A stretch of DNA of 64,000 nucleotides from Helicoverpa zea (Eukaryota; Arthropoda; Insecta; Lepidoptera; Noctuidae). Within the stretch, counting starts at the first letter, position 1. Every line of letters begins with the position of its first letter. The stretch is taken from positions 13,828,501 to 13,892,500 of the forward strand of contig NC_061456.1 of assembly GCF_022581195.2 (NCBI RefSeq). The letters are read 5' to 3'. The notes under the pieces are model-generated. The model was not told the DNA's origin, made no database searches, and worked only from the letters and a program-made list of their open reading frames with translations. This document shows positions 1 through 14,295 of the stretch, one piece after another. Both the position numbers and the translations under genes were made by a program.

Positions 1-3000
1 CCGTCTCACATATATTTATTACTTCCTGACCGACGACAAACGTCGGTAATTGAGCGATCACGACGAGACCATAACTCCTATCAAACTATCGAATTACACG
101 AGCAACCCTATCGCTGACCGTCACCTCTATTCTTTGGCGCCTTCTTTCAGATCCACTAGCTCCGTCCCCTTCGCGCTTATTGTCAGGAGCTGACCCGAGC
201 GGGATAAGGCATCGAGTGACCATAATCGGTACGCAGGTGGAACTAGTGACCACCGGTCACTAGGGTTATCAAATTACAGAAGATGCGATGTGAAATTTAT
301 CGATACAAGGCACGCGTGTAGCGGGTAACGCGGTGAATTTATACAAACAATTATATATTGGACGAAAGTGACCGTTGTCCGCCAAATCGGGTACATTGTC
401 GAGCGTGTGAATACTATTCATTTAAAATTGTAATCGATCGGTTTGTGAATTAAGTAGGGGACTCTGAGGTCAGTGCGAAGGGCAACACTTCCAACGAGTA
501 TTGTTTTTGCTGAGTCTTCCTGGATCGTATTTTTATAAGGTTATAAACAAGGTTAACTGTTTACCCAGTGCCTGATGGCTAGGAAAATTTATTCATACAA
601 AAGCAATTAAGGGATGGAGCCGCTTTTTGTAACGTGCCTACCGGCAAAGCGTGTGGAAAAATATTTCGCATTATACTTGCAACGGCTTCTATTACCAACT
701 AATGTTTAAAAGATGTGAAACTGAAAGTTCTCAGTAAGAGAACACTTCTGTAAATAGTTTTCCTGCTAATCGTGACAGTGTCGGAGTGGTTCTCGCGAGT
801 AACAGTGGCCCACATGAATCCATTGACACTAATCAGGCAACAGGAACTTCGTGCAGGCCGCACTCTGCTTGACCGTTTAGCAGATGAGAGTCACGAATCA
901 CTTTGAATCCAATGAGAATTAGAACGTATTTAATGTAATTGATGGCACAGTTTCCATGCTAGCTTAACGATTGAGAGCAACAATGCGTAAAAGGAGATAG
1001 ATTACAATAGATAAGTACCTAATAGTAGAATTCATCCATGATAAACAGAAAAGTATCCGACATAACAGCATATGTATCCATATTGCACTGCATCCTCCAA
1101 CTACTTTAATGCTGGTTCATTTGGTGTGTCTACAGGGGAGCTGTGTAGCGTATACCTACTGTGCTCAGTCCACAAACTCAAATAAACCCGAATCCGAATG
1201 ACATAACAGTTGAATTATCGAGTATAGTTAATTGAAGGCATACGTACGTGTGTCGCAACGCAGCGCGGCGACCGATAGTGACATGGAGCAAGTAACCATG
1301 GAGAACTCATATGAACAAAATGTATGTACCGTTACCTACCTAAAAATATACTGGGTATATGTATATTTTTGTACTGCTTACTACCTATATGTGACTGCAC
1401 GTGGTAAGTTTTAAACACATTTTTAATGAGGATAAAGACATAAAGATCCTGACTAATGTGATTATTTTTGAGAATGATTTTTCTTGAGAGGTAGTAAGTC
1501 TTTAAAAAAATAGCTTATATTTTTTTGGAATAAAACAAATCAAGTCAATTTTTGACACAGGTGAACTCTCCATTGGTTCATACGCAGGTAGCGGCTAATT
1601 CGGCGTGGCCGATCTCCGTCATAAATTGTGCTAGAGCGGGCGCAGCGTGATGCCGGCTCGTCTTACTGCCTCTCACAGTTAATTGACCCAACTTAGATAT
1701 TTATATTAGGGTTTAACATATTTTATACCAAACTATGGATTCGTGCGATTGTGGGAATTTCCAATTTCTAAACCTGATATTTGTTTTAGACACATACTTG
1801 TCATCGATGGGCAGATTGGAGAACTTCAAAGATTGGGGTCAATGATCCCATCATGTCTGTGTTCACGGGGTTTCCCTTCGCTTGTGCCACGCTTTGATAC
1901 ATAGACCATGAAGTGTAACTAACTAATTGGAGATTGCAAAATTATGATAATGAGAAAGACATTTATCTTACGAGCCTACATTACATGACGACCAAAATAT
2001 ATTTGGCCTAGAGCTGGTGACATGTAGTTTAAGATTTGGGCGCTGGAGTTTTTTGTCCAGGTTAAAAGTATACAAAAAATACACAAAAGCAAGCATTTTT
2101 GACCCTCAAAATATTATTTTTTGCCACGTTTTTTCTCATACCTTCGCATTTTTTGTCACAACAGATCCACCTATTTCTCTTGCAGGATCTATTTTATAGA
2201 ACCACATCAAAACCTTCGATAAATTCGTTATTCTTGTATGTACATTGTACAGATATTCGTAAGTGAGGCCTTATTTGGCTGCCAGCTGGTTCTATTAATA
2301 AATGAGGGTGTTTAGTTCCTGACCCCCGGGTTATACCTCTGGACAGCTACCTTATCACAGGCGTGGCCACTACTATGTCCTAAAAGCACAATTTACTGGC
2401 AGAAACAATTATTAAGCTTTCCTAAGGTTACCTGATAGAAATCTATAAATCACGGTTCAACAAGAGCTCGAGTATTCAAAGCAGCACTTAAGTGAAGGGA
2501 ACATTTGTAATATATCGTAAATTATCGATTAAAATCGGTTTGAGTGCGCGTGAGACAAAGTTATGTCCGCAGCTAGCACTACATCAATCGTGCGTGTAGG
2601 CAGCTCGGAATATAATAACCGACATGTTTACGCAAATTCTATTCACGCCGCCTCTATCGCTTAATATCGACGACCACGAAATTCCGAATGGCCGAGCCGA
2701 GTCATCAGAGTGGACTAGGCACGTATCCGTCCATATCAAACGATCAATAATTTAGAATCAACAGTAACAGTAGCCAAATAACTGGCTCTAATCCGAGTCG
2801 AATCGCTGGATATTTTTCAATAACGCACTGAATCGATGATCGGAATAGTTAGTGAGAAGTCCGGGACTCGATCGGTCGCTCGACTTTTTTTTGTGTGGGA
2901 ACATTTCGTTTTTCAATCACAAGTTAACCTTTTTACGGTGCTGGTGTACGTCGAAGGCGATAAATATCGAAGCTTATGGCCGCGGCCGGCTTTGAACTGC

Positions 3001-4212
3001 GCGTTTTATCCAGATTGCTACAGAATTTTTTGGGTGTTCATATATTTAGGATAGCGGCGTGTCCGGCGCGTGGGCACCCACCGTACACGCATTTGTTTAA
3101 CACGACACAAACTTGCTAAAAACTTTGAACATGATAATCAGCACTGCCTGCATATTGTTTCGAAATAAATTTAATCCCCGTTTTCTTTAACTTTCAACTT
3201 ATAGGTTTTGTTGTAAAACATCAGAGAAAATCTTCATATACATATTATAGCAATAGGCATCAATGTTGAAACCAGACGCGAGTGTATCAATATTCTTGGG
3301 ATCCTAATAGTTTTCTAGAACGACTTGCGTAAAGCCAATAATAAATAGCAATCCGCTAAAAATCTGTTCCGTGTCTACAGTCGTTGCGCAAACACACGCC
3401 GAGTGTAATGTGCTGACCAATGAGGAGCCACCACTCAGAGGTCACAATACTTACATAAATAACGTATTATATATTCGCACCGAATCGCCAGCATACAATT
3501 TCAATATTGATAGAATAAAGTGAGTTGACGTGATAACAAGATTTGTGCAAATAGATAAACATTATACATATTAATGGATTAGCACACGTGTATTCGAGAG
3601 CGATTAATCGATGTTTTACGATTCGGAAAACGATTCTATTTGTCAGGAAGTGCACGGTCTTGACCAACATCATCTGAATACTTGTACTGACTTCTTATTA
3701 GAATTTTTATTTTATTCAATGTTTAATATGCATTTTAATTGCTGTTTTGTTGATTTTTGACGTTTTATCACATTAGATTCTGAAGTGGCGATATGGATCA
3801 TATGTAAGATATCTCTTTGTTTTCCGTAAATCAAATTAACATAATGTTTTAGTAGCTGTGTCGAGCAACCTGACCAATATCTGAGATAATGGCAATGTTT
3901 GTCCGGTTGTACTGCAGCTCGTAGCGAATGGGATCAGGAACTGGTGCGGCCACATGCAGGGCTTGCTTATTACTGGTTCCATCGTAATTAGGTTGTTCTC
4001 TATGAGGGAGTACTGGACAAACGTGCTCATTTACCATCGTTCCACTAATTGAATCAAAATCTTACTGAATACCAGCAGTAGTTGTAGCTGTAGATAGACA
4101 CCAACGCATGATCAAAGTTTCTTAAATCTAAACATTATTCGGCAAAATATTTCATTTGGGATGAAAGTTTTATGTAATTTGATTTATTTTCGTTTTCGAA
4201 TACAATAAATAG
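1..4212. other. Noncoding region, no gene recognised
   Basis: AT-rich sequence in which every open frame is under about 75 codons, and none shows a domain, signal peptide or plausible splice pattern that I recognise. The only structured item I would single out is the inverted repeat at 243-263, listed separately. I see no RNA gene and no transposon end here. Confidence 0.6.
243..263. promoter_or_regulatory. Palindromic site resembling an everted nuclear-receptor element
   Basis: Two perfect 9-base arms (CTAGTGACC and GGTCACTAG) are separated by ACC. The inner bases read TGACC-N3-GGTCA, so two AGGTCA-like half-sites point away from each other. Nuclear receptors such as the ecdysone receptor family bind direct, inverted or everted pairs of such half-sites. 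The symmetry is seen; receptor binding is inference, and a chance palindrome of this length is possible in 64 kb. Confidence 0.25.
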
Positions 4213-5259
4213 TTGTGTTTAGACAAGTGTGTCAGCTCCTATGCCCAGCACTGGGCAACGCGTGTCGGGCGTGGGCGTGCGTTGCGCAGACGCAGCCACG
4301 CGCCCGGTTTCACCGCAACAAAAGACACACGGGTGACTTTTGACTTTAGCTGTGCGGTTAAGCTTCATAATATAATTGAGCTCGAACAAAATCCGGCCGG
4401 GTATTACCATACAATGGGCCAGTCAGTTCCGTCGAGCCCGCCAGGTCGCCGAGGGCAAAAAAACACTACCACTTGCCATCCAGCGCTGCCGACAACGAAG
4501 TAACGCCATCGCTCACACAATCAAATTGATACACAATTGTCTCCGACATAGATTTGAATTTCGATCGGCGCGGAGTGCTCCCAGGACGTTGTCGGTCTTG
4601 AGGGGAGGCTGGCAGGCGTCCATCGAAGGCAGCCCATCATGAGCCCGACGACTGTTTGACGAGTGACAAGAGTTTAAAAAACGCACAGTGTAAGTTACCT
4701 AGTGGCCGAGCGAGTCGGGATGTTCGCAGTTTTGAGTTATTGCCTGGGAGCAGTGGTTTTTGCGCGCGCGTCGCCGTGTCCCGGCTCTGTAGCACTGGAT
4801 GCTTCTGATTGATGCGTTTTGTTTACTTTTCTGTCTCGGACGACGAGCGTTGAGCTTTTTGACGTTTCCAGTTTGTTTTTTACGTTTTTGGGCCGTCGTG
4901 CGCATCTTTAGCGGAGTTTACATACAGTATTGTGGAGTAATTGATTGTTGGAATAGTTTGACGAGGCTGTGTGGGACGCGGGCCAGGTGGTCTGCACGTA
5001 GGTGACAATACACAATTGTGACGTTCTGAGCGCATTTACAGCTATCACTGGAGTATCGCTAGCTGTAAACATGTCAAGTTTATTTTACTTTCCGATGGCT
5101 GGCACGCTTTCGATACTTTGTGCTTTATTTATATTTCCAAATTACTCCCATGTTGTGTTCCATTTTAGTTCTGCTTTGTGTTTCAATTTTGACGATAAAC
5201 TAGTTAGTCTATATGAAGTTTTTCACTTCTGTGAAACAAAATCTACAGGAAACTTTTGA
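4213..5259. other. CpG-enriched noncoding stretch
   Basis: Compared with its surroundings this stretch has more CG dinucleotides, notably around 4250-4320, 4560-4630 and 4750-4860. Overlapping short open frames occur on both strands, as expected where stop codons are rarer in GC-rich DNA, and none resembles a known protein. A promoter or first exon of an untranslated transcript is possible, but no TATA box with a convincing initiator was found. Confidence 0.3.
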
Positions 5260-8200
5260 TTATTTCTGATTAAAAAGTAACACATTCCTGAGAGTATATT
5301 GTTAAGCACCACAAGGAACAAAGTAAACGTGTGACAATAGCCTGCAGTAGACAGCACAGTCACGCGTGTGTGCACTTTCTACACGCGACGCCGCACACAT
5401 ACGCAAGTGGCCGCATCCGGGTAACGCATTGTTTGTGCGTCTATTTGTTTCACCTCACTACTTAGAAAACACACATTTTGACACTAAATAAGCTGCTACT
5501 TCAACCCCAAACAAGAAAAGCTAGGACAAAGAACTGTGTTTCAAGAAATAAATGGATAGTCTATTAATTAGCAGCATTCTTGAACCAAGTTGTTGGTGAA
5601 ACTTTAGTCAGCCAGGATAACACTTGAAGATCTGACCACGCCATATCTTGTCCAATATCTTGTCCTTAAAGTGTGACCCTAAAGTCTTGCAATAACCTAA
5701 CCTGTTATATACATATTATATTGTTGTAAGGAAGTTTTGATATCTTCTATCCTTGTAGGACATCTCATAAGAACAGGTTATGAACAAACACAACAAGGTA
5801 CAAGTTCATATATCTAAACACGTCGTTAATTTTATCCGCGGCCGCATCACGACTATGCTAATTGTAATCCTCATTGCTGAGCCCACATACTGACACTGCA
5901 GTCTGGGTCGCTAATTCTTGCTTATTGTTAGTTTGCATTTTTATTAATTTTGTCATTAAAAATTCATTCTTCATTTAGGTGGTGTCACAGTAATCAAGTA
6001 GTATGATAATGCAGGACGGCTTGAAAATCTGGTCAGTCGACTGCTAAACAATTGGGTTTCTTCAAGTTTTCCTTTGATGATTGGAAGCTCTATGGAAAAT
6101 TCAACCAGTTTCGCCATACCTAAATCTTATTAATTAATGTTGCTGATTTAATTACTAATTGCGATGTCTTCTGAATCACCAGTAATTCCCCATGTTTCAT
6201 ACCCGGTCACCCTTACAGGCTGTGCTCACTTGTGTGGGTGTGCGTGCACTTGTGTGTGTGCGTAAAGTCCGGTAGCTAGATATAGTTGTGATTACTTACG
6301 CGGCGACGTGACCGCACTGCCAACGAGCGCAGCCACACAGCCATCGATCGACACTCTTATATCCAAACTAATTATACCACATATCCTGAATGGAGTTTTC
6401 AATGGTGCCTATCAAGTTCTTGGAAGCTCACCAACACATAAAACCAGTAAAGTGCATCTACCATGTAGTGAATGATGTACAATCTGTCTTTGAGCAAATT
6501 ATCGTGCTTAATAACAGTGTGAGCAAAAAGTCCAACTGAAGGAATGACCAAGATGACACCGAAACGGCACTAAATAACTCCGATATTGACATATCGTGAT
6601 AAAGCAACAATTTTAGAGAAACTTTAACTATAAATAAAGCAGGTAATGATATGCAGACAGTTTCGCGTAAGTGCCGTTGCCCACTGAGGCGTGGCGTCAT
6701 AGATTCGTGGATTCGCCACAAAAACGACGCATCGAAGCATGCGTTGACAAACGCTCGTCGCTCGCGTCAATACTGCACGCGCGAATATCTATGATGACAC
6801 GCATCAGTGGGCTGCATGCCTAATGCACCATTTCCAAAGAGGCTGCAAACATTTTTTGTGGGTCTTGAAACACTGCACTAGAATAATGTGATTTAGTAAT
6901 GCGACGCACTTACAGCGCTAGGAAGTTGTGGGCAGACGAACAATATCGTTGCCGGCAAAAGCGTGTTCAGGGTTGACGAACATTATGATTTTTGTAGCAG
7001 TCTACAGAACATAGTAAAACAAACCTTATAGAACGCTTATCTGTTTCTGTATTCATCGTAATAATTATAATTTAAAAACCATATAATATTGAAGTAGGCA
7101 GCTAATACACCACATCAAATGCTACCATGAAGAGCTTAGCATATTTAATGTACATATCAAAAGGAAGACGCGAAAAAATTATGCTTTTGACAGTCTTAGG
7201 CTTTATTTATAGCATTTTATTTTTAGCTTTGATGTATTTATAAACTTAGATTATTATATTTTTTTTGTAACACTCACGTGTGGAGATGACTCGTAAGAAT
7301 CTCCCACCCCCACCCCTTTCCTCATAGTCCTGTTGCTAACTCAGGTATAAGCTCAGACCATATTTTCTACTTTATAATGACAGAAGAAGAAAACAAACAG
7401 CATATACTTGTGAAAATCCGACAGACAACACCAACTGTCATATACATATTTTGCCAATCTCCATATAGTTTGTCAATTAGAAGTAGGTATGTTAACCATA
7501 CTAACCGTAGTTTACAGATGACCAGGTGAATATAGCGGCACAATCCAGCTGCCTCCAATCAAATACACTACGGCAACATATAAAAATGGCGAGTTATGTC
7601 CTGCCTAACTTGACTTTCTAAACCCCAAAACATTTTCAATTTAGACCCGTTTAGAAATGTTAGTATTTAATTTATGTACGCGTTCCTAGCAACAGAACAT
7701 CTTCCACTTTACATAATTAGCGAACAGTATATATTTAGAAACGAAGATCACAAAATTTTCCATTCGCCATCATTATGCGCCTATAAACGTTGTGATAATT
7801 ATTACACATTTATATATATCGGTGACAAAGTTATAAATCTTTGGAGAAAGTCGCTCTGGGTGGCGATGTGTCCGGGACTCACTCCAACCAAGCCAAGCTC
7901 TAAATTAATACGAATTGAAATCTCCGCTTACATCCAATGTGATTGAGTACTCAAAACTTTCAAGAAAGTCGTATGTATACAGCCGAATAGCATAAAATTA
8001 TAGCCTTATCGATAGGCGCCCGTTATTAATGGCTATAGGCGAAAAAACTGCATAAGTCACTGTAACAGCAAATATCCCCAGTTTCTAATGAAGCTAATAA
8101 ACAGAAATATTCATACTTTCTCGTTTCAGTTAGATAAATTAGAAAACGATACAACGGTACAATTTCTCTTTCGAAGTGATATGAAACATTCTTATAGATT

Positions 8201-10870
8201 TTAAGTTTTCGAGTAAAATAATCAAATTCTGCTTTCAGCAATGCCATTTACATTTTCAGGGCAAATGCTACGCGAACTCGCAGGAGTGATCTCGTGCTAT
8301 AAAGTTTCTGATAGCTATGTATCACAAAAAAACAAAAACGCGACAAAACTCCTAAAATAACTCTTAGAAGAGTCCAAAAACATTGTAGTGTTGTGTGAGG
8401 ATTTGTTTGGTATCGATTGAAGCGTTACGGGGCTGTGGCGCGATTAGTATGCGATGCGCGCGCGCGCCCGCTCCGCAAGTGGCTCTATTTGGGGACGCCC
8501 TATAAGTCCGGCCGGACGTCTGGCGACGATACGCGCCTCTACGTGATGCATCCCGCCACAGCCGTCACTCCGTGCCCATACATGCCGCACAATGATTTAC
8601 TTACTACTCCCAAAAATATAGGACAATAGACTACCCCCTTATTCGAAGATGCTCATGTATGCGCATGTACAACATCACAATGACTACCTGTCCACACATG
8701 ACCAGTGCTCGCTTCAGATGTGTCAACTCATAAATCAATCAGACCTCCCTGAAAAAATTAACATATAATTTATGATGCAATATCTACTGAAGCAATAAAT
8801 TCTAATTAATTAATAATAACCTTTTATAGACGAAATAACTCGAAATATATTGACTTCACCAACAGATGTATTTTAGAATCAAATTAATTTACGCAATAGG
8901 TTAGACTTGTTTTTATAACAGGTTGTAAAAAAATCGCAAGAGATAGGAACGCAACATTGACAAACGAGAAATGTTTCTCTGATATAAACGACTATTTAAA
9001 ACCCTGACTTAATTAGGTTCTAAGCTGACACTAGGATCTAGTTTTGATCGAGTTGATAGCTTATTTTCATTACATAATTAATTGGTTACTACGCAAATGA
9101 CTTTCCACTTTCATTGCTCTCTCTCCAAATTAGCTTATCAAAAATACAGATACGTAAGTGATTAGCATAGTGAAAAGAAACTATGGCCGATACAGAATTT
9201 GTGAAAATATGATTTACGAAGTAGAGCACGTTTCTCGGCGGTTGCGTCACAACAGGAGGAAAGCTTTTCTCTGACACGGTTTCCCGCAAGGTCGACGGCC
9301 GCGCCACGGTCGCCCTGCGCCCAGCGACACACGCGTGTCACTCCTACCACACGAGTGTACTACTACTTACACACAGATCATTGTAAATCTCAAATACAAT
9401 AGATATCGTAACCTAAATCTTCCGCATAATTACATCCACATAGTCGCTACCAATAAGCTTAACGTAAGAAAACAAATTGAAAAGAAGTTTTCAACGCCAA
9501 AACACCTGTGTATTGAAAAGCTCAAAAGCATATTTATCTTGAAAGCTCAGATATATTTAACCAGAGACTGAGACGAGCTTCAAAAACATGATCAAGTTGC
9601 GGCTTGTTTGGAAACTGAATTAGATTATCTCCTAGGTGCGTAATAGCAACTGTACCTGGGTGTTCCCGTACGTCGCCGCACGCACCACTGTGCGGCGTGA
9701 CGCACGCGTTATACGCTTTACGTCAACCCGTGCGCCATAAATATCACTATTAGTTCAAACTAATTCGTCGTTCCGGTAGCGAATGAACTCAAGCCTAGCT
9801 AGGCCTGTGCTTAATCTACGAGTATGTTCGCTGTTAAGGATGAAAATAGGAGATCTCTTAACATAGTCGTTGTTTGGATGCCCAAGTTTAATGGTAGGTA
9901 GCTTTACTGGAAACTTTTTAATGTATTTTTTCTTAAAAAAGAATAAATAAATCGGTATATACCAATAACGTTGAACCCGGAGCATAAGCCAGCCGGGTAC
10001 GTCCGCCCAGGTGGCGCGCGGCGGTGTGTCCCGCACTTTATAGTGACGGCGCAGTATTGAGATAGCAAAAGAAGCTGAGTGCAGATAAGCGAATCACTCC
10101 CAATAAACATAAAGTGTGTATGTTACGCCGTCAGCCGCTGCGCACTGGACACCGCGGGATCTAAGATAAATACACGTCTATATTGAACATTTTATGAACG
10201 GACCTAGCCATATTTTAAGATTCAAAACTGTCAAAGGAAACCGTGTAACTTGATACGCACTTTACCAAAGGAACAATTGTAAGCTTGCTATGTATTAAAT
10301 GTGTATCTAACTTGATCACCCTCCACTGACCACTTGGCGTTCACAAGTTTTGCATCATAAGAGATCGTGGCAATGGGAGCTAAGGTTTTCGTTAGGTCAC
10401 CTAAAGGTCGTGAGAATTGCTAATTTAAAATTTGTTTTAGATGCATTTCGACCTCGACATCTTAGAAAAATCTTGAGCAATCAGATTCGAAAAGCATGGA
10501 AATAATTTATCGGAGAAGGATCCTCTTCAAGGCAAACATACGAAACAGTAACTGTCGGTTCGACGCTCAGCACATAGGGCAAGGTTCAGTGGGATGTGGC
10601 CACTGGCGATGCGTATCGTAACACTTACAGGATCAGGTCCACCTTGCAATTTGCGCGACTCTAAAAATGTCAACGAGTTTTATAATGTAAGGTAATCGAT
10701 ACGCCGCCACTACTAGATAAACAGGCGATCGTTCGAGGAAAATTACGAGAAACCTGCTCGCGGCTGAGTTACGGCGAGGTGGTGAGACTGATCCATGTGC
10801 AGGCAGTGGCATGTGTCACCACCAGCCAGCATCGTCAAACTTCAAAGTCGTACGGGTGTCTCTTTATTAA
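5260..10870. other. Noncoding region, no gene recognised
   Basis: No open frame here looks like a protein. Small local features are a tandem pair of the word ATATCTTGTCC near 5650, a GT-rich microsatellite-like stretch near 6225-6262, and a short GC-rich hairpin near 9670-9700 with arms GCCGCAC and GTGCGGC. Nothing ties these to a function. Confidence 0.55.
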
Positions 10871-10895
10871 GTTGCTAGATTTTGCATCTAGCAAC
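10871..10895. repeat. Short perfect stem-loop
   Basis: GTTGCTAGAT and ATCTAGCAAC form a perfect 10-bp stem around the loop TTTGC. It is too short for a miRNA precursor and carries no poly-T run of bacterial terminator type. It is recorded as a structural feature only. Confidence 0.4.
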
Positions 10896-13510
10896 GAAAA
10901 TAATGAAAAGAAGTTCGAAACAGTTTTTTTACTGTGGGTAACATTTTGTTAGCTATTCAGTCTACACATTTTGGTTTTCTTGCTTGGTTGTCTACACATT
11001 CGTTATATGTCATATGCTAATTATGATTGAGGGACCAAACATTCAATTAACGATAGGTGCAGTTATAACAAGCCATTGTTCCTGCTCGACCTTTAAACAA
11101 TTAATAACAAACGATAAGTTTGCTAGATATTGCTGCCATCTTTGGTCTGAAACTGTCCCATTCTTCTAAGCTGTCACAGGCTATGGACTTGTAGATGGAA
11201 ATGTCCTCAAACATGGAGTTAAGTGCAGGGTATCGGTGGACGATCGTAATATATTCCCAGGTGCGCTGGGAGCAGCCGGGGTGCCGCAGAGAGCTGCGCC
11301 GGCGCATGCGGGCGGTAATTGTGCGCAGACGACGTAATTATTGCGTGTACGCCAGGCTTGCCGGAAAATTATTTGCATTTCCTTTTGTAGATAATTATTT
11401 TCAGCATAAACATCGATAATTCACGAAAATATAATATAATTTATCATATTATATACCTACTGTCGTTTTGTCAGATAATGTTAACTTGTAGGAGATTAAT
11501 TAAGTACCTGATCGATATATGACGAAATAAGAGTAAATCTGCACGTGCACATCATTATGTACACAGAACTCGGGGCGGTCATTAATTCACCGAGCACTAT
11601 TTATATCAATAATAATGTCAATATTCAAATGTAACATGCGCACCAGTCGTTAGGTGGTAGATCTGAGGCCGAAACCATTTGCGAAATCATCAACTTTAGG
11701 AATATTTTAAAAAATATTGGAGGTCGCCTGTCCAGCGACAAAGTTACTGCCACTAAATTGTCACCAAGTCACGGCATATTTAAATATTGATAGTGGTATA
11801 AGTTCGCTACGTTCGGCTAACGAGCGCGCTCACTAAAAAACTAATATCAGTATATCACAGTGATCCGCGTTTCCGAAACAACATTACATGAAAACTCCAA
11901 GTGTTCACAGCGAGCGCGCTGGAGCCGACAGCTCGTGTATTTATTTTTGTTTTAATTGAGTTGTTTATAAAACGAACCCAGCAAACTGCATAATCATTTT
12001 AATTACCTCTAAATTAACGAAACGTGAAATAATTTAGATGAGAAAAACTACTGCACTCAGTATTCTGAGCACAACACTACGTTGCCACAATATGACTATA
12101 TCCGTCTTTTACGAGCAAAAACGCATCGATATTGGAATGGTCATTGAGCACATTAGCGTGTACGTTAATACTGTCAAAATGTCATATATCATTAGAAAAA
12201 ATTAATCGTGTCTTTTACATTGCTCTGAAATAGCAAAGCAATTTGCTGGTGCATGGAAAATTGCGCCGTATTTACATAAGATAAGGTTGCGTTTGTGGGG
12301 GCGCGCGTGTTTACGGGAATGTAAGCATATTCTCCTTATATGGTAATATGAGAGCTTGTGCATGAAAAGTTTTTCCCGTGCGTGGTGGTAACATCTATAA
12401 CTGCGAACACAATCAACCGGATCGTTCCGTGCCACTGGGCGCCGCCATTATTTCGTCTTGCGGGCAGCGCCGCGGCGCGTCCCTAGCGCAGGCGTTAGAC
12501 TCTGAATACATGCTGTAATTGGCTGATGCAATGTTTTCATGATTTGCAACAGCTGGTGTTTTGATTAACAAACAATAACTGGTCAAGTACAAAGTTAGGT
12601 CGGGAACAGAATTCAATCATCTAGAATTTACTAAGTTTGATAGTTTTTTCTTTGTAAAATGTAAAGAGCGCCAGCTGTAAAAAAACAATTTGCAAGACTG
12701 AAACTTATACGTACTGTGACTAAATACCTGACATACTTGGAATAGACGCTTGTTTGATTTAAAACTTTTCAATATTATAAAATTAACCCTTGGGTTTACT
12801 ACCGAAACCATACTTCTTATTATAAGATTGTAAATGAATAACAAAAAGATAATGAACATGTCATCGTCGTTGAGCACCAAGCTTTACTTATAAGTAGTGG
12901 ACACGCGACTCCATCGCCCGCCGAAGCCACAAAAACATGTTCTACTCATTATGAAACACGAACCTATGATATTTGATGTGGAGTCCGCATCGGTCCGCAC
13001 TGGCCTTAGCGACAACACATAAATATACGCGGTACTGTTATCTAGCAAGCCTTCAGTTGGGACCAACCGGTATCGAGGCGAAACCATTCTAATAAAAATG
13101 AACCAAAACCAGTCCAAATTAATGATAACATGTTGGAAAATGTGTTTTATAGGCCGCCGCGTAGGACGCTCCGATCTACTTGCGGAGATATCTCACTGTT
13201 TACTAATAACTTAACAAACTTAACTGTCTCGGCTCATCTGCTTTTCACAAACATCATTCAAAATCACAGTTTCTCATTTTAACATTTATGTATTCATGAA
13301 ACATACTTACAAAAAAGAAATGTGTAAAATAAGCAATTAAATTAAACAGTTACCGATACGATACTCGCTGAATTTTGCAAATTAGTTTGTAAAGTGATAA
13401 AAAGAGGCTGAAATACTACGATTCGTATTTTTATAAAATATAAATGATATATAAATAGGAGGTAGTTTGTCACCGCGTGAGTGGTATAATTGCGCGTATG
13501 ATCGCTGGGA
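10896..13510. other. Noncoding region, no gene recognised
   Basis: Mixed AT-rich sequence with CpG-richer spots at about 11260-11330 and 12430-12490. Open frames are short, overlap on both strands and have no recognisable domain. No repeat ends were seen. Confidence 0.55.
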
Positions 13511-13652
13511 ACAATGGTCGTTGTGATCAATTTGATCAGAGCGGTCAGCGCTGACAGCTGCAATTTGTTCCGATATATCGCGCCTACCAGTTAACCGCTT
13601 CTTTGTCAAATGATTGATACGTTATGATCATTCCGATCATTACGACCATTGT
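13511..13652. repeat. Imperfect 28-bp inverted repeat around a palindromic core
   Basis: The left arm at 13511-13538 and the reverse complement of the right arm at 13625-13652 agree at 22 of 28 positions. Both start ACAATGGTCGT and end TGATCA. The spacer holds the perfect 12-bp palindrome GTCAGCGCTGAC at 13544-13555. It could be a decayed inverted-repeat transposon or a compound cis-regulatory site with repeated TGATC words. No target-site duplication was identified, so the transposon reading is not established. Confidence 0.4.
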
Positions 13653-14227
13653 GTAGCTACCTAACGGCTACAATTACCCATTATCATAACATTTTAATAT
13701 ATTATATTTTACGAGTCGAAGTCGAAGTGTTTAGTGGTGATCGTGAACAAATGAACATCTCATAAATATTATATTTCACAGACTTTTCAATAGAAATAAA
13801 TAGTGTAAGTATAGGTTTATTGGTTTTTGTTGAAATGTAAACCTTAATGATCGGAGGCTGATGAAACTGTTGGTAATGTTGCTGGTAACCTGACTACCGA
13901 CGATACGAATGAATGGCCGGTACGTCAGCAGTGGATAGTTTTAAAAATGTACGATATGAAATAAATATCGTGTGAGCTGGGAATAGTAGGCAGTGTCATT
14001 ATTACAGTCGATGGCGCTTAAACATGTATCTCGTAAAAAATAACAATATGGTAAAGAAAAATCGAGACATAACAAATCACAAAGAAAGGAGCTCGCAAAC
14101 CAATCAAAATTATCAATAAAATCTGTGCTGTCATCACCAGAGCGACATAACAGTTGTGAACATCACCAGTGACATTATCATAACTCGTGATGATCATAAC
14201 GATGATCAAGCCGATCAGAGCCCGGGC
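13653..14227. other. Noncoding, GATCA-word-rich stretch
   Basis: No convincing coding region. TGATC/GATCA words recur at about 14186-14217, as they do in the inverted repeat just upstream, so the two segments may share a recognition word. This is an observation by eye, without a statistical test. Confidence 0.35.
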
Positions 14228-14234
14228 TATAAAA
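14228..14234 (+). promoter_or_regulatory. TATA-box-like sequence
   Basis: TATAAAA lies between CCGGG and CCCGG, so a TATA element is framed by short GC-rich inverted arms. This is the classic spacing context of an insect core promoter, with a start expected about 30 bases downstream near 14258. No transcript or coding region that it would drive is evident on the plus strand, so function is only possible. Confidence 0.25.
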
Positions 14235-14281
14235 CCCGGCCACATAAATACCCCGCCATAGAGATCGAGCGCTCCATGATA

Positions 14282-14295
14282 CCACTAATTAGTGG
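14282..14295. promoter_or_regulatory. Perfect palindrome with a homeodomain-type core
   Basis: CCACTAATTAGTGG is a perfect 14-bp palindrome centred on TAATTA, which is the binding core of many homeodomain proteins and here would suit a dimer. It lies about 50 bases downstream of the TATA-like site. Binding is inference. Confidence 0.25.

Noticed and set aside
4213..4642. Overlapping open frames of 63-96 codons on both strands
   Set aside because: All lie in a CpG-rich stretch where stop codons are scarce; none resembles a known protein.
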